The notes under the pieces were generated by a model, which was not told where the DNA came from, searched no databases, and saw only the letters and a list, made by a program, of their open reading frames with translations. A stretch of 64,000 bases of DNA, taken from positions 111,594,552-111,658,551 of the forward strand of contig NC_073313.1 of the NCBI RefSeq assembly GCF_027595985.1. Reading direction: 5' to 3'. Position 1 is the stretch's first letter. The number at the start of each line of letters is the position of its first letter. Made by a program: the position numbers and the translations under genes. Shown one piece after another: positions 44,151-56,599 of this stretch. The DNA is from Sorex araneus. Taxonomy: Eukaryota; Chordata; Mammalia; Eulipotyphla; Soricidae.

Positions 44151-44239
44151 CACTTTTTTTCTTGAGATGCCAGAAACATAAGAAGGAACATTTAGAAAGT
44201 GAGTCCTTGTGAAAATATGGAGTTTTCCAGTAATCGCCT

Positions 44240-44600
44240 TTTTCTTGCTCCAAAATACCAAGCTCTATTAATTTTCTATTACTATACAGAGACACAAATT
44301 TTATGGTTTAAAACAAAAATATATTATTTCATGTTACTGGAGGTATGAAGTCCAGACACAAACAAACCTTAAAATTGAGTTGGTTCCTATGCTCAGGGAC
44401 TCACAAAGCTAAAATAAAGTGTCCTTTATGCTGTGTTTCTTACTGGGAGACTTTAGTGTAGATTCTATGTTCATTCATTCAAGTTGATGGCTGAATTTAA
44501 TTCCACACAAGGGATTAAAGTTCTTTATCTATTCCTTGCTAGCTCTTGGATGGCAGTTTGAAGGTCTTGAGGCCTCCAACATTTCCTAACACTTTATATC
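44240..44600 (+). repeat. Possible ancient mammalian interspersed repeat
   Basis: 'ttttctattactatacagag', 'ggtttaaaacaaaaatatat' and 'ttactggaggtatgaagtcc' recall a common old eutherian repeat whose family I cannot name with confidence. Strongly diverged. Confidence 0.4.
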
Positions 44601-45214
44601 CACTTCAATGTCAGCATGTTGTTTAAATCACTCTCATGTATAAAATATATTTGACCTTTATGATATATTAAAACATATCTCTTTCCAAGTTTGTTTCTCT
44701 CTCTCTTAAATATATTTGAGGCACCGTGATTTACAATATGGTTCATGATAAGTTTCACACATACAGTATTTCAATACACACTCTAAGAGCCCACTTCCCT
44801 ACACAGTTCACTTAGTGCCCCCTCATAGTCCTCTCACCCTTTGAAAGCTCAGTTCTGTAGACCTGTTCTCAGGGTCTGTTGCCTTTGCCCATTTTTTATT
44901 CCCTTACTGTGTTCTTTATACCTCACAAAAGAGAGATTTCATCCTGCATCTATCCCTCTCCTGACTGACTTCACCAAATACAATTTTTAAAATTATATAC
45001 ACATCGTAGCAAACTGCTTTATTTCATTTTGTCTTGTAGATGAATAGTTAAAATTTCATTGCATAAACATACCATAGTTTATTTGTCCAGTATCTCTTCG
45101 TGGACACAGAGATCGTTTCCATATTTTGGCTATTTTAAGTAATAATGTATATTTACCTGTATTTTGAATTACTCTTCTGTTTTCAAAAACTATAATTCAT
45201 TTGGGTATAGGAAA

Positions 45215-45290
45215 GGGCTGGAGAGATAGTACAGCAAGTATAGAAATTAGCTTATATATGGCAGTTCAATTCTAAATTTTCTGAGAGCTC
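45215..45290 (+). repeat. SINE1 5' fragment within old L1
   Basis: 'gggctggagagatagtacag' followed by a decayed head, then L1 text resumes at 'gagagctcttcatactgttt'. Confidence 0.6.
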
Positions 45291-46328
45291 TTCATACTGT
45301 TTTCCACAAGGGTTGTACCAGACAACATTTCTACAGCCGTAGAAAGGAGTTTCTTTTTCACCACATACCCATAAATACCTCATTCATACTTTGTTTGACA
45401 TGCAGCATTCTCACTGGAGTCAAATGGTATCTCATTGTCTTCTGGATTTGGATTTCTCTGATGATAATATAATGCTGAACCTATTTTTATATGACTAATA
45501 CTCATCCACCTGTCTCTCTCTGAGAAATGTCTATTACCTCTCCCCATTTTTGATATAGTTATCAAAAATTAATTTTAGGTTGATATTTGTGAGTTCTTTA
45601 TATATCCTGGATATCAACCTTTTATCTGGTGTGCTGAATGCTAATATTTTTCCCAATCAGTAAACTGTCTTTTAGTTTTAACCAGTGTTCCTTTTGCCAT
45701 GCATTATATAATTAATCTTATGTAGTACCATTTGCTTATTTCTGATTGTGCTGTCTTTGTAAGAGGCAACAGATCATTTGAAGCACCTTTGGGTTTCAAA
45801 TCTTGAAGTGTTCTGCCTATATTTTTCTCACTGTGCTTTATAATGTCTGGTCATATCTCAAGGTCTTTGAGCTATTTTAAACAGACTTTTGTGGGAGGTC
45901 TAAGATTTGGATCCAGGTTTTATTTCTTACACATAGTCATTCAATTTTCCTAGCACTATTTGTTGAAAGGCTATCTTTACTCTATTTCATGTTGTCAACT
46001 CCTTTATCAAAAATGAACTGCCCATATAGATGGGGTTTTATCATAGGGTATTGGATTCTGACCCATTGATCAGAGGATCTGTTTTTATTCCAGACCATGC
46101 AGTACTGATCAACATAGCCTTATAATAGAGTTCAAAATTAGGTAGTAAAATACCACCTAGTTTCTTATTTTTCAGTATGGTTTTGGCTATTCATGGTCCT
46201 TTCTGATTCCATAAAAAATGTTATTGACATTTCTAGGTCTTGGAAGAATGTCATATGAATTTGGATGGTGATTGCTTTGAATCTATACGTTAGCTTTGGT
46301 AGGATAGTTTTTAATAATATTGATTTTT

Positions 46329-48341
46329 ATTTTTATTTATTTATTTATTTATTTTTAATTGAATCACCATGTGGAAAGTTACAAAGCTTTCAGGCTGAAG
46401 ACTCAGTTACACAATGCTCAAACACCCATCTCTTCACCAGTGAACATATTCCACCACCAAGAACCACAGTAAAACTCCCCCCAACCCCACCCCCAGCCCC
46501 TATCCCGCCTGTGTAGCTGATAAATTTCACTTTACTTTCTCTTTACTTTGATTACATTCAATATTTCAACAAAATACTCACTATTATTGTTTGGAGTTTC
46601 CACCCCAAAAGTCAGACCTGCTGGACAGGAAGCATTTGATAATTTGTTCTCCGTTGCTGAGAATGAAGAGATATGAGGTCCTGTGGCCACAATAGCGGCC
46701 ACGAGGTTTTGGATTTCTGTATTGTATTATTTTAGTAACTAAGTCCAGAGAAATTTCTGCCAGAAGTTGCTTCATTGCTAGTTCGTACCTCTCTGCTACT
46801 TTATATCCCACATATGAGTGCAATCTTTCTATGTCTGTCTCTTTCTTTCTGACTCATTACACTCAACATGATACTTTCCATGATGATCCACTTAGATGCA
46901 AATTTCATGACTTCATGTTTTCTAACAGCTGCGTGGTATTCCATTGTGTAGATGTACCAAAGTTTCTTTTACCAGTCATCTGTTTTTGGGCACTCTGGTT
47001 TTTTCCAGATTGCAGCTATTGTAAACAGTGCTGCAATGAACATAGAAATACAAATGTCATTTCTACTATACCTTTTCGCCTCTCTGGGATATATTCCCAG
47101 GAGTGGTATTGCTGGGTCAAATGGGAGCTCAATTTCTATTTTTTTGAGAATCGTACATATTGTTTTCCAAAAGGACTGAACAAGTTGGAATTCCCACCAT
47201 AAGTGAAGAAGAGTCCCTTTCTCCCCATATTCACGCCAACACTGGTTGCTTTTGTTTTTTGGGATGTGGGCCATTCTCTGTGGTGTGAGATGGTATCTCA
47301 TTGTTGTTTTGATCTGCATCTCCCTGATGATTAGTGATGTCGAGCATTTTCTCATGTGCCTCTCAGCCATTTATTTCTTCTTTGGTGAAGTTTATGTTCA
47401 TCAACCCATTTTTTGATCAGGTCTGCAGTTTTCTTCTTGTGGAGTTCAACCAGTGCCTTGTATATCCTTGATATCAACCCCTTATCGGATGGGTTTTAGG
47501 AAAATATCCTTTCCCATTCTGTGGGCTGTCTTTGTACTCTGGTCACTGTGTCTTTCAAGGTGCAGAAGCTTCTTAGTTTAAGGTAGTCCCATTTATTTAT
47601 CTCTGTTTTCACTTGCTTGACCAGTGGTGTGTCAGCTTTGAAGATACTGTTGGTTACAATATCGTGTAGGGTTTTGACGACCTTGTCTTCAATGTACCTT
47701 AGGGATTGTTGTCTGATGTTGAGGTCTTTAATCCATTTTGGTCTGACTTTTGTACATAGTGATAGGTGGAGATCTGAGTCCATTTTTTTTTTTGCATATA
47801 GCTGTCCAGTTTTGCCAGCACAATTTGTTAAACATACTTTCCTTGCTCCATTTCACATTTCTTGCTCCCTTATCAAAGATTAGATGATCATATATTTGGG
47901 GTGGTGTGTCAGAATATTCATCCTTGTTCCATTGGTTTGAAGCTCTGCCTTTGTTCCAGTACCATGCTGTTTTAATTTAATTACTACCGCTTTGTAGTAG
48001 AGTTTGAAGTTGGGGAGGTTGATTCCTCCCGTTTTTTTTTTTAACCCAAGAATTGATTAAGCTATTCATGGGGGCTTATTGTTCCATATGAATTTCAGGA
48101 GTGCTTGTCCCATTTCTTTAAAGAATGTCAAGGGTATCTTTATAGGGATCACATTAAATTTGTACAATGCTTTGGGAAGTATTGCCATTTTGATAATATT
48201 AATTCTTCCAATTCATGAGCAGGGGATATCTTTCCATTTCTTCATGTCTTCTTTTATTTCCTGAAGTAGAGTTTTGTAGTTTTCATTATACAAGTCCTTT
48301 ACCTCCATAGTTAAGTTGATTCCGAGGTATTTGATCTTTTG
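46329..48341 (-). mobile_element. Young L1, 5'-truncated 2.0 kb, 16-bp TSD
   Basis: TSD AATAATATTGATTTTT at 46313-46328 and 48342-48357, exact. The T-rich tail is at left, then the young L1 3' UTR and ORF2 C-terminus on the minus strand. ORF2 remains readable in two frames: 47370-46969 ('[20 protein letters not shown]', '[20 protein letters not shown]') and 47783-47496 ('[19 protein letters not shown]'). A few frameshifts separate them. It inserted into the old L1 in the same orientation. Confidence 0.93.
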
Positions 48342-49146
48342 AATAATATTGATTTTTCTAAACCATGAGATGGGATATTTTTCTATGTCCTAAGGTCTTC
48401 CTTTTATCTCTTTAGCAATTTGAAGTTATCATAGCAATATCTCCCACGTCTTTTGTTAAGCTGATTCTTTGATACTTGATATTTTTTATATTCATTTACA
48501 TGAGAATAGACTTCTTGATCACTTTCTCATCAGATATTTTTTTGTATATAAGAATGCAAACTCTTTTTTGCATTGACTTTTTTGCCAGCCTTTGCTTTAT
48601 TTGTTTAGTTTTTAGGAGCTCTCATGGGGACTCTATAGGTCACCTATATATATCATAATGCCATCTGCAAATAGTGATAATTTGAGTACTTCTTTTTAAA
48701 TTTGTATCCCATAAATTTCTTTTTCTTTACGGGTTTCTGTAGTCAAGGACTTCTAATACTATGTTGAATGGAAGTGGAGATAGTTGAAATCTTTTTCTTG
48801 TACCTTATCTCAGAGATTTCTTTAAATTTTTCACTATTAAAGATGATAGTGGCTATGGGCTTGTTACAGATGGCCACTATTTCCTTTTAGGAATGTTCCT
48901 TTTGTCTCTATTTCGTTGAGCGTTCTTTTTTATCATAAATGGATATTGAGTCTTTTCAAAAGTTTACTCTACATGTGTTGATATGATTATATGATTCTTA
49001 TCTTTCCTTTAATTAATGTGGCATATTATGAAAATTAATTTGCTTATGCTGAACCATCTTGCATCCCTAGGATGAAACCTATTTGATTAAGTTGTATATT
49101 TTTGACATGTGGCTGGATTCATTTAACTAAGGTTGTGTTGAGGATT

Positions 49147-49325
49147 CTTTTTTTTTTTTTTGCTTTTTCGGTCACATCTGGCGATGCACTGGGGTCACTC
49201 CTGGCTCTGCACTCAGGAATTACTCCTGGTGGTGCTCAGGGGACCATATGGGATGCTGGGAATCGAACCTGGGTCGGCCGCGTGCAAGGCAAACGCCCTA
49301 CACGCTGTGCTATTGCTCCAGCCCC
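49147..49325 (-). repeat. SINE1, young, 13-bp TSD
   Basis: Reverse: T-run, 'gctttttcggtcacatctgg', 'gggaatcgaacctgggtcgg', 'gctattgctccagcccc'. TSD TGTGTTGAGGATT at 49134-49146 and 49326-49338, exact. CpG-containing head, so young. Confidence 0.95.
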
Positions 49326-49917
49326 TGTGTTGAGGATTTTTGCATCAATATTCTTCGTGGAGAATGGTCTGAAATTTTCTTCTCTGGTTGTGTCTCTGTC
49401 TGCTTTTGGTATTAGTATAATGATGGCTTCATAGAAGGTGTTATGAAGTTACCCTTTTTGTTTGCTATATTGGAAGAGCTTAAGGAGTATAGGAAGTAAA
49501 CCTCTGAAGGTTTAATTGAACTCACCCGTTAACCTATCTGAAACAGTACTTTTTCCTGGGGAGACTCTTCATTACTGTTTTAATTTCCTTACTTACAATT
49601 GGTCTGTTTAGCCTTTCTATTTCCTCCTCTCCAGTGTTGGGAGATTATATGACTCTAGGGATTGATTCATTTATTCTAGGTTCTCCATTTTAAGAGTATT
49701 GAATAGTTCATAGTAACCTCTCATTATATTTTGAATTTCTGAAGGATCCATTTTAATTTCTCCACTTTTATCTCTGTTCCTATTTATTTGAACATATTTT
49801 CATTTTTTCTTGTAAGTCTAGATAAGTTTATCTTATTTATTTATTTCAAAGATACAACTCCTTGTTTCATTGATTCTTTGAATTCAGTTGTATACTTGGT
49901 ATTTATATTGTTAATTT

Positions 49918-51445
49918 ATTTTTTTAATTTTATTGAATTACTGTGAGATAGTTACAAGCTTTCATGTTTGGGTTACAATCACACAATGATCAAACAGCTT
50001 TTCCTCCACCAGTGTACATTCCCCCCAGCAATATCCCTGGTATATTCCCCCTTTCCCACCCTTCCCCTGCCTCCATGGCAGATAATATTCCCCATACTCT
50101 CTCTCTCTCCTTTTGGGCATCATGGCTTACAACACAGACACTGAGAGGTCATCATGTTTGGTCCATTATCTACTTTCGGCACGCATCTCCCATCCCGACT
50201 GATTCGTCCAGCCATCATTTTCTTAGTGATCCCTTCTCTATTACATCTGCCTTCTCCCTTCTGCACATGAAGCAGGATTCCAGCTATGGGACAATCCTCC
50301 TGACCCTTGTATCTACTGACCTTGGGTGTCAGCCTCATGTGATGTTATTCTATACTCCACAAATGAGTGCAGTCCTTCTATGTTTGTCTCTCTCTTTCTA
50401 ACTCATTTCATTACCATGATACTCTCCATGTCTATCCATTTATAAGCAAATTACATGACTTCATTTCTCCTAACAACTGTATAGAATTCCATTGTGTAGA
50501 TGTACCAAAGTCTTTTTAACCAGTCATTTGTTCTAGGGAACTAGGGTTGTTTCTAGATTTTGGCTATTGTGAACAGTGCTGCAATGAACATATAAGTACA
50601 GATGTCATTTCTACTCTGCTTTTTTGCATCCTCAGGATATATTCCCAGAAGTGGTATCCTGGGGTCATATGGAAGCTCAATTTCTAGTTTTTGAAGGACT
50701 GTCCATATTGTTTTCCAGAAAGTCTGGACCAATCAGCATTCCCACCAACAGTGAAAGAGCATCCCTTTCACACCACATCCATGCCCGCACTGGTTGCTTT
50801 TTTCTTTTGAATGTGTGCCAGTCTCTGTGGTGTGAGATGATATCTCATTGTTGTTTTGAATTGCATCTCCCTGATGACTAGCGATGTGGAGCATGTTTTC
50901 ATGTGCCTTTTGGCCATTTGTATATCTTTTCTGAGGAAACGTTTGTTTATTTGTTTTCCCCATTTTTTGATGGCATTTGGAGGCTTTTTTCTTGTACAAT
51001 TCTACTAGTGTCTTGTATATCCTGGATATTAATCCCTTATCAGATAGGTATTGGATAAATATTCATTCCCATTCTGTGGGCTTTTTCTGTATGTTGGTCA
51101 CTGTTCCTTTTCAAGTGCAGAAGCTTCTTAGTTTGATGTAATCCCATTTGTTTATGTTTGCTTCCACTTGCATGGTCAGTGCTGTTTCATCCTTAAAGAT
51201 GCTTTTAGCTTCAATGTCATGGAGAGTGCTACCTACATTTTCCTCCATGTACCTTATAGAGTCATGTCTGATATTGAGGTCTTTAATCCACTTTGATCTG
51301 ACTTTTGTGCCTGGCATTAGACAGAGGTCAGAGTTCATTTTTTTGCAGGTAGCTATCCAGTTTTCCCAGCACCACTTTTGAAGAGGCTTTCCTTGTTCCA
51401 CTTCACATTTCTTGCTCCTTTGTCAAACATTAAGTGACCATATGC
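49918..51445 (-). mobile_element. L1, 5'-truncated 1.5 kb, 9-bp TSD
   Basis: TSD TGTTAATTT at 49909-49917 and 51446-51454. T-rich tail, 'attgaattactgtgagatag', 3' UTR, then ORF2 C-terminus on the minus strand. Frame 51401-51111 shows 'WCWENWIATCKKMNSDL' and '[19 protein letters not shown]'. More diverged than 46329-48341 and of a different subfamily, shared with 34930-35340. Confidence 0.9.
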
Positions 51446-52418
51446 TGTTAATTTCTGCTCTATTTTTTATTACTTCTCACCTTCTGCTACGTTTTCGGTT
51501 TTGCTTTTTATGCCTTCTCCAGATTGTTGTGGTGTGTTTAAATTTTTGATTTTGATTTTTTCATCTTCTTAATTCATGTTGGCATTGCCATCAATTTCCC
51601 CCTTAGTACTGTTTTGCTGTATTCCACAGATTATGGTAGAGTATATCTTCATTCTAATTAATTTCAAGAAATCTTTTTATTTCTCCCTTGATTTCCTTTT
51701 TGATCCAATTTCCTCTTTAACAGTATTTTGTTCAGCTTCCAAGTGGTCAGGTTTTCCCCATCTTCTTTCTGTAGTTAATTTCTACATTCATGATATTATG
51801 TTTTGAGTAGGTAGTTTTGTACAATTTTTATGTTTGAAAATTTATATATGTTTGAGTTATCCCCTCATGTAATATATCCTGGAGAATCTACTGTGTGCAT
51901 TAGAGAAGAATGTATGTTCATAATTTGGGGAATATAGAGTCCTGCAATTATCGATCAATCCAGTGATTTCAGCTACTCATTTAGTGCTCTTGTCTCTTTA
52001 CTGATATTATGTGTGGTTGATCTGTCTAGTGGGAAAAGTTGTGTGTTGAAATCTGCCATTGCTATTGTATTTCTGTCAATGTGTTTCTTTAAGTTTTTGA
52101 GCAGAAGCTTTGTGAACTTTGCTAGGCCTTCATTTGGTGCATAGATGTTGATGACAGTATTTCTTGATCTAGTGTTTCCTTGACCAGTAAATAATGTCCC
52201 TCATTGTCTATAATTTTTTTCTTTATGTTGAAAGGAATTTGCTCTGACACAGCTATGGCTGTCCCAGCATTGTTTTTGTCTTCCATTGACTTGTGTGATG
52301 TTTTCCATCCTTTCACTAAAAATCTTTATTTATCCTTAGTGTTCAGGTTTGTTTCCTGTAGGCAGAAAATGGATGAATTATTTTTCCTGATCCAGTCAGC
52401 TTGTCTATATCTTTTTAT

Positions 52419-53051
52419 TTTTTATTTATTTATTTTTAATAAGAATTTTATTTTATTGAATCACCACGTGGAACATTACAATGCTTTCAGGCTTAAGTCT
52501 TAGTCATACAATGCTGAAACAACCATCCCTTCACCAGTGCCCATATCCCACCACCGATAAAAAAAAACAACAACACAGTACACCTCCCATCCCGCCCACC
52601 CCCACGCCCCCCCACCCCGCCTTGTAAGTGATAAATTTCACTTTACTTTCTATTTACTTTGGTTACATTCAATATTTCAACACAAATCTCACTATTATTG
52701 TTAGGAGCATCCCACTAGAGTCAGACCTGTTGTGAAGAGAAATGAGGTCGCGTGGCCATGGTAGCGGCTGTGCGGTTTTGGATTTCTGTACTTTAACAAC
52801 TAAGTCCAGGGAGATTTGTTCCGGATATTGGATCATTGAAAGCTTGTAAACCCCATCTGTGGTTGTCATAATATGGCGGTCCCCACGCCCTTTATCCCCG
52901 GGAAGGGACAGGCGAGAGAGAGAAATACCTTTCCCCTCCTGGGCAGGCATGGGGTCGAGGCTTAGTTCTCAGGCTGGAGACATTCTGCAAGTAGCTGCCC
53001 ATGTTGAAAGTGGTTCAGCTGGGTCTGGATTCACGCTCATGCAGCTGAGGG
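52419..53051 (-). mobile_element. L1 3' UTR insertion, 17-bp TSD
   Basis: TSD TGTCTATATCTTTTTAT at 52402-52418 and 53052-53068, exact. (T/A)-rich tail, 'attgaatcaccacgtggaac', and the same variable 3' UTR segment seen at 5300-5807 ('cataatatggcggtccccac'). No ORF2 is included. Confidence 0.92.
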
Positions 53052-53290
53052 TGTCTATATCTTTTTATAGGGGAGCTTAGTCCATTGATGTTCAGAGAGA
53101 TTATTGAATAAAGGGTTATGTTTCCATTTGTTTGTGATATAATTGTTTATGCAGGAATCTATTTTTAAATGTCCTTTCAGTAATTTTTGTAGGATTGGTT
53201 AAGTTTTTGCAAAAGCTGCCAGTTCTTCCTTGTCTGAAAAGGTTGACTTATCCTTCTCTCAAATTTTAAGGATAGTTTTAGAGGGTAGTG

Positions 53291-54200
53291 TGTAGGATGA
53301 CATGGCTTTGTCTTTTCCCCACTTGCCATAAGGAGCTTAGGTTTATCCCGGTCACACCCATCAAGGTGCTCCCAAGTCACTCCCATTCCTTTGTCTATTT
53401 GTAACTACTTCTCTATGCTCTCTTCCCCAAACAGTTTATCAGCTTTTCCCCCTAATGAAACCGTTAATTTGTAAGGTCAGATATTTCTAGGACACTGAAG
53501 TTATAAGTTAATATTGCCTTTCTCCTCTCCTTTTGTCTTTTGAATAGTTTACTTTAAACCAATGTCCCTTTTGTATAGACACAAGAAAACAGTATTATTC
53601 TTTTGTAACTTGGGATTTAATTGGCTTTGAATATTATTCATTCCCGGGCATCTGCATTCTCTACTTAAGCCTCAGTTGTCCTCAGTTCCTAGCACCCCAA
53701 AAGCAGGGTCTCGATGAGGGACGGGACGGACCCAGGGCAATCGGTGAGTTATGTGTTACCCTGGCATCGAGATGGGCCTGGCCAAAGTGCCTAATTCTTA
53801 ACTATAAGTTAAGAGCTTGATCATGGCCAAATGCTGTCATGATCCAAAAGTAACGGCGAGACTAATACCCTTCTAGGGATAGGAAAGGCTAATCTGGCCT
53901 GAGCACTGTAGTCTGAGATCGAGATGGCCCCAGGAGAGCAATTCTATAAGCTTAATGCATTTCTTATTGTGCCCATACAAAATGATTAATATTATGAATG
54001 CTTATATGTTTGCTGGACGAGGAGAGGAGAAACACACTCATGGAACTCTGCCTTTGGGTGGATGGCCCTGCTGAAGGAGAATCTGTCCTAAAAGCAGCAT
54101 CCCCTGAAGGGAAAGAACTTTACCCCTATTGATGGTGACCACACCTATGTGTCAGCCCCAACTCCCTCATGCTGGGGGGATTTAACGAGGCTGGGACCCT
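53291..54200 (+). mobile_element. LTR family A, 3'-truncated
   Basis: Starts 'tgtaggatgac' and follows the family A U3 with its conserved core ('ctggcatcgagatgggcctg', 'aactataagttaagagcttg'), reaching about 54200, where an L1 3' end takes over. The R-U5 region and 3' terminus are missing, so no TSD can be tested. Confidence 0.82.
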
Positions 54201-54203
54201 GGG

Positions 54204-54358
54204 GCAATAGATGGAGGAGAATGGGCACTGGTGGAGGGATGGGTACTCGAGTATTGTATGACTGTAACAGAGGCACGAAACTCTGTAACTGCACCCTCAC
54301 GGTGACTCATTAATAAAAAAATAAAAATAAATAAATAAAAAATAATAAATTAAAAAAA
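54204..54358 (+). mobile_element. Short L1 3' end with A-rich tail
   Basis: 'atgggcactggtggagggat', 'gagtattgtatgactgtaac', 'cacggtgactcattaataaa' then a long (AAAT)n-like tail. A very 5'-truncated L1 (about 150 bp), adjacent to the truncated LTR. Confidence 0.8.
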
Positions 54359-54600
54359 GACACTATCAACTAGGCTACCAATGACATGAACACAAAGTGA
54401 AGGGTCCTGGAGACTTTAGTGGTGAGGGGATGCAATAACTGTACATCAATACAGTTGATTGTATTGTATTGATTGATCAATACAATCAATACACTGTAAC
54501 ACTATTGTAAACATCCTACCTAAATTCTAATAAAATTTAAAATAATAATGCATCATGAAAAAAATAAATTAAATTAAATTAAATTTAAAAAAATAATAAA
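54359..54600 (+). repeat. AT-rich sequence with a small palindrome
   Basis: Around 54461-54490 the phrase 'attgtattgattgatcaata' followed by 'caat' can fold as a 10-bp stem. L1-like terminus wording nearby, then simple (TTAAA)n near 54570. Confidence 0.5.
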
Positions 54601-55049
54601 TTCATCAGCTTCATCACCCAAGTACCCAAATGTTGAACTAACCCCTACCATCTTTTTTCCCCAAAAGATACAAGATCCTATTCAATTCTTGTTATAGAAA
54701 TTATTAGGAAGGAACAATTAGGTCAAAATACATATGCTTATACTCATTTACACCTCTTAAAGATTCTGAAAAATTAGCAGAGTACCAATCTAAAATTAAT
54801 TTCTTAAACGCAGTTGGACAAAGGTAATACACACACCTGCCACTTTGTTCAAATGCCCAATGGCAAAATAATCTGACGAGACCAAACAGGCCCCAGGAAA
54901 TTAAGAGATTATCTTAGAAATCAAGCCAATATGACTAAATCCAAAACAGATCACATGAAGTACTTCATATACAATACAAACATAGCTTAATAAATAAAGG
55001 GAACACAGATGGCTGCACCCTGGGAACAGACTCAGTTCCGATGGCCCAT

Positions 55050-55304
55050 TCAGAGCCCCTTCTGTGCCTGCACGAGTCTAATAGTGCGGCCATGAAGCTT
55101 GTAGCCACCTTGTCTGACTAATGCCACGATGCCAGACACACACCAATGCCAGCGGGCAGTGCAAGATGAGTTCGTGCTTGTGAGGGTCGTATTTGTCGCC
55201 AACAGGGGTCATCTTCTCAAGGCCATGCTTGGCAAATACACTCTTCAGCTTTGTTTCTAGAAGGGACAAGCCCTGGAAGATCTTCTCTAGGGTGGGCTTC
55301 TGGT
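55050..55304 (-). pseudogene. GRPEL2: GRPEL2 processed pseudogene, C-terminal half
   Basis: The minus strand encodes 'DQKPTLEKIFQGLSLLETKL', 'SVFAKHGLEKMTPVGDKYDP', and after a frameshift 'VALVRQGGYKLHGRTIRL', with a stop at 55050-55052. This matches the C-terminus of the mitochondrial GrpE-like nucleotide exchange factor 2, a cochaperone of mitochondrial Hsp70. No introns are seen and the likely 3' UTR continues left to about 54610, so it is a retrocopy. The 5' half is in the opposite orientation next to it. Not functional. Confidence 0.85.
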
Positions 55305-55709
55305 CCCCAGGAAAACATGATGATGTGGGCTCTGGGGGTGGTCAGGAGGCAGCTGGCCTCGGGTGCACAGCACAGCGGCAGAGCTTGGCTGCACCCTTTC
55401 AGCACCGCCATCCAGTGAACCACCGATGAGGACTGCAGTTCGGAAGACCCTCCTGATGATCTTGGTCCTGCTCTTGCATAATGAGCCTTAAAGCTAAAAG
55501 CTGTTAAGCTGGATAAGGAAGTGCAGGATTTGATAATAAAATACCAGAGAGATGTAGCTGATGAGTAAAACATCAGAAGGCGAACCCAGAGATGTGTGGA
55601 GGATGCCAAGATATTTGGAATTCAGAGTTTCTGTAAGGACTTCTGTGGAGGTGGCAGACACTTTGGAGAAGACAGCAGAGTGCCTTTCTGCAGAAGTAGA
55701 CACAATGGG
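55305..55709 (+). pseudogene. GRPEL2: GRPEL2 processed pseudogene, inverted N-terminal half
   Basis: The plus strand begins at an ATG cluster (55317-55325, 'MWALGVVRRQLASG'), then in shifted frames 'SEDPPDDLGPALA', 'KAVKLDKEVQDLIIKYQRDV', a stop replacing a codon before 'NIRRRTQRCVEDAKIFGIQS', 'FCKD', and 'VEVADTLEKTAECLS'. It ends at about 55709 at the position where the minus-strand half begins in the protein, so the two halves are complementary parts of one mRNA joined by a 5' inversion. No TSD was confirmed. Confidence 0.85.
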
Positions 55710-56590
55710 TAAGTGAAATAGAAGTTCACCAAGCACAAATAGCAAAAAACAGTAGTGTATAAGGCTTTACCAAGAACTAACCATGCAGATATGGTTAAAC
55801 TTTTAGCTTCTCACATAATGACTACCGAGACATCATGATGAGGATGTTTAATGATGCAACAGGTAGAAAATATGGCATAAGTAAGTATGAAAGTGGAACT
55901 GAGAAAACTACAGTCAGAATGACAGAGCTAAAACATATGGTAGGTGAATTAGACCCAGAGGAAAACCTTTGCTGCAAAATAAAAGCAGTGAGAAAAAGTG
56001 ATGAGATCCAAGAGTAGATTCTTGCAACTCCTAGGAAATATAAGGAGATGGGAAAAATATTTTTAAAAGAAAGAGCATTACAATAGAGAAGTATGGCATG
56101 AGTTCAAAGACAATATAAAAATAATTGTAGTCAAGAAGGATTAAGAAGGGGAATTTGTTGAAAAACAGTAACCCAAAAAAATCATAGGTAAGAATTTCCA
56201 GTCTTGAATACTAGATGCACCCAGATTCAAGAGGCATAAAGAGTCCCACTAACAGGAATATAACACAATCTTTATTCCACATATTTTGTACATATATTAT
56301 AATTTAAATGATTTATACACAATATATAATCATTATTTCCAGAGTAATTTTAAATTTGCAATAAATTTGAACAGTTACATTTTATGTATATTCTAATCCC
56401 ATTGTCTTCCTTATTATAAATTACTATACTAGAGGATTTGTGATAATCAATGAGTGTGTACTGTCAGATCATGACTATATAAATGTTATAGTCTCCATTA
56501 GGTTAACTTTAGAGATTTATATTCTAGGACTTTTGCTACAGAGCTTATATTTTTCCATTATAAAACACAGAATAATTATATAATAATAAA
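55710..56590. other. No recognisable feature
   Basis: Unassigned. A 60-aa frame (55835-56017) is lysine/glutamate-rich but I cannot match it to a family. Confidence 0.4.
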
Positions 56591-56599
56591 AATCTATAC

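Larger units (their letters stand above)
44700..53285 (-). mobile_element. Old L1 spanning 8.6 kb with nested insertions
   Basis: A single old reverse L1 continues across 44700-46312, 48358-49133, 49339-49908, 51446-52401 and about 53069-53285 once later insertions and their TSDs are removed. From left to right it runs 3' end ('gaggcaccgtgatttacaat'), ORF2 C-terminus, reverse transcriptase, then endonuclease ('ctgtaggcagaaaatggatg', 'gggagcttagtccattgatg'). A degraded forward SINE1 5' fragment lies at 45215-45290. ORF2 is dead. Confidence 0.8.

Noticed and set aside
49964..50401. 145-aa frame
   Set aside because: Antisense translation of the L1 3' UTR at 49918-51445.
54461..54490. Palindrome as a possible transcription terminator or regulatory hairpin
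   Set aside because: A short AT-rich hairpin in A-rich repeat tail sequence; no gene nearby and no reason to assign function.
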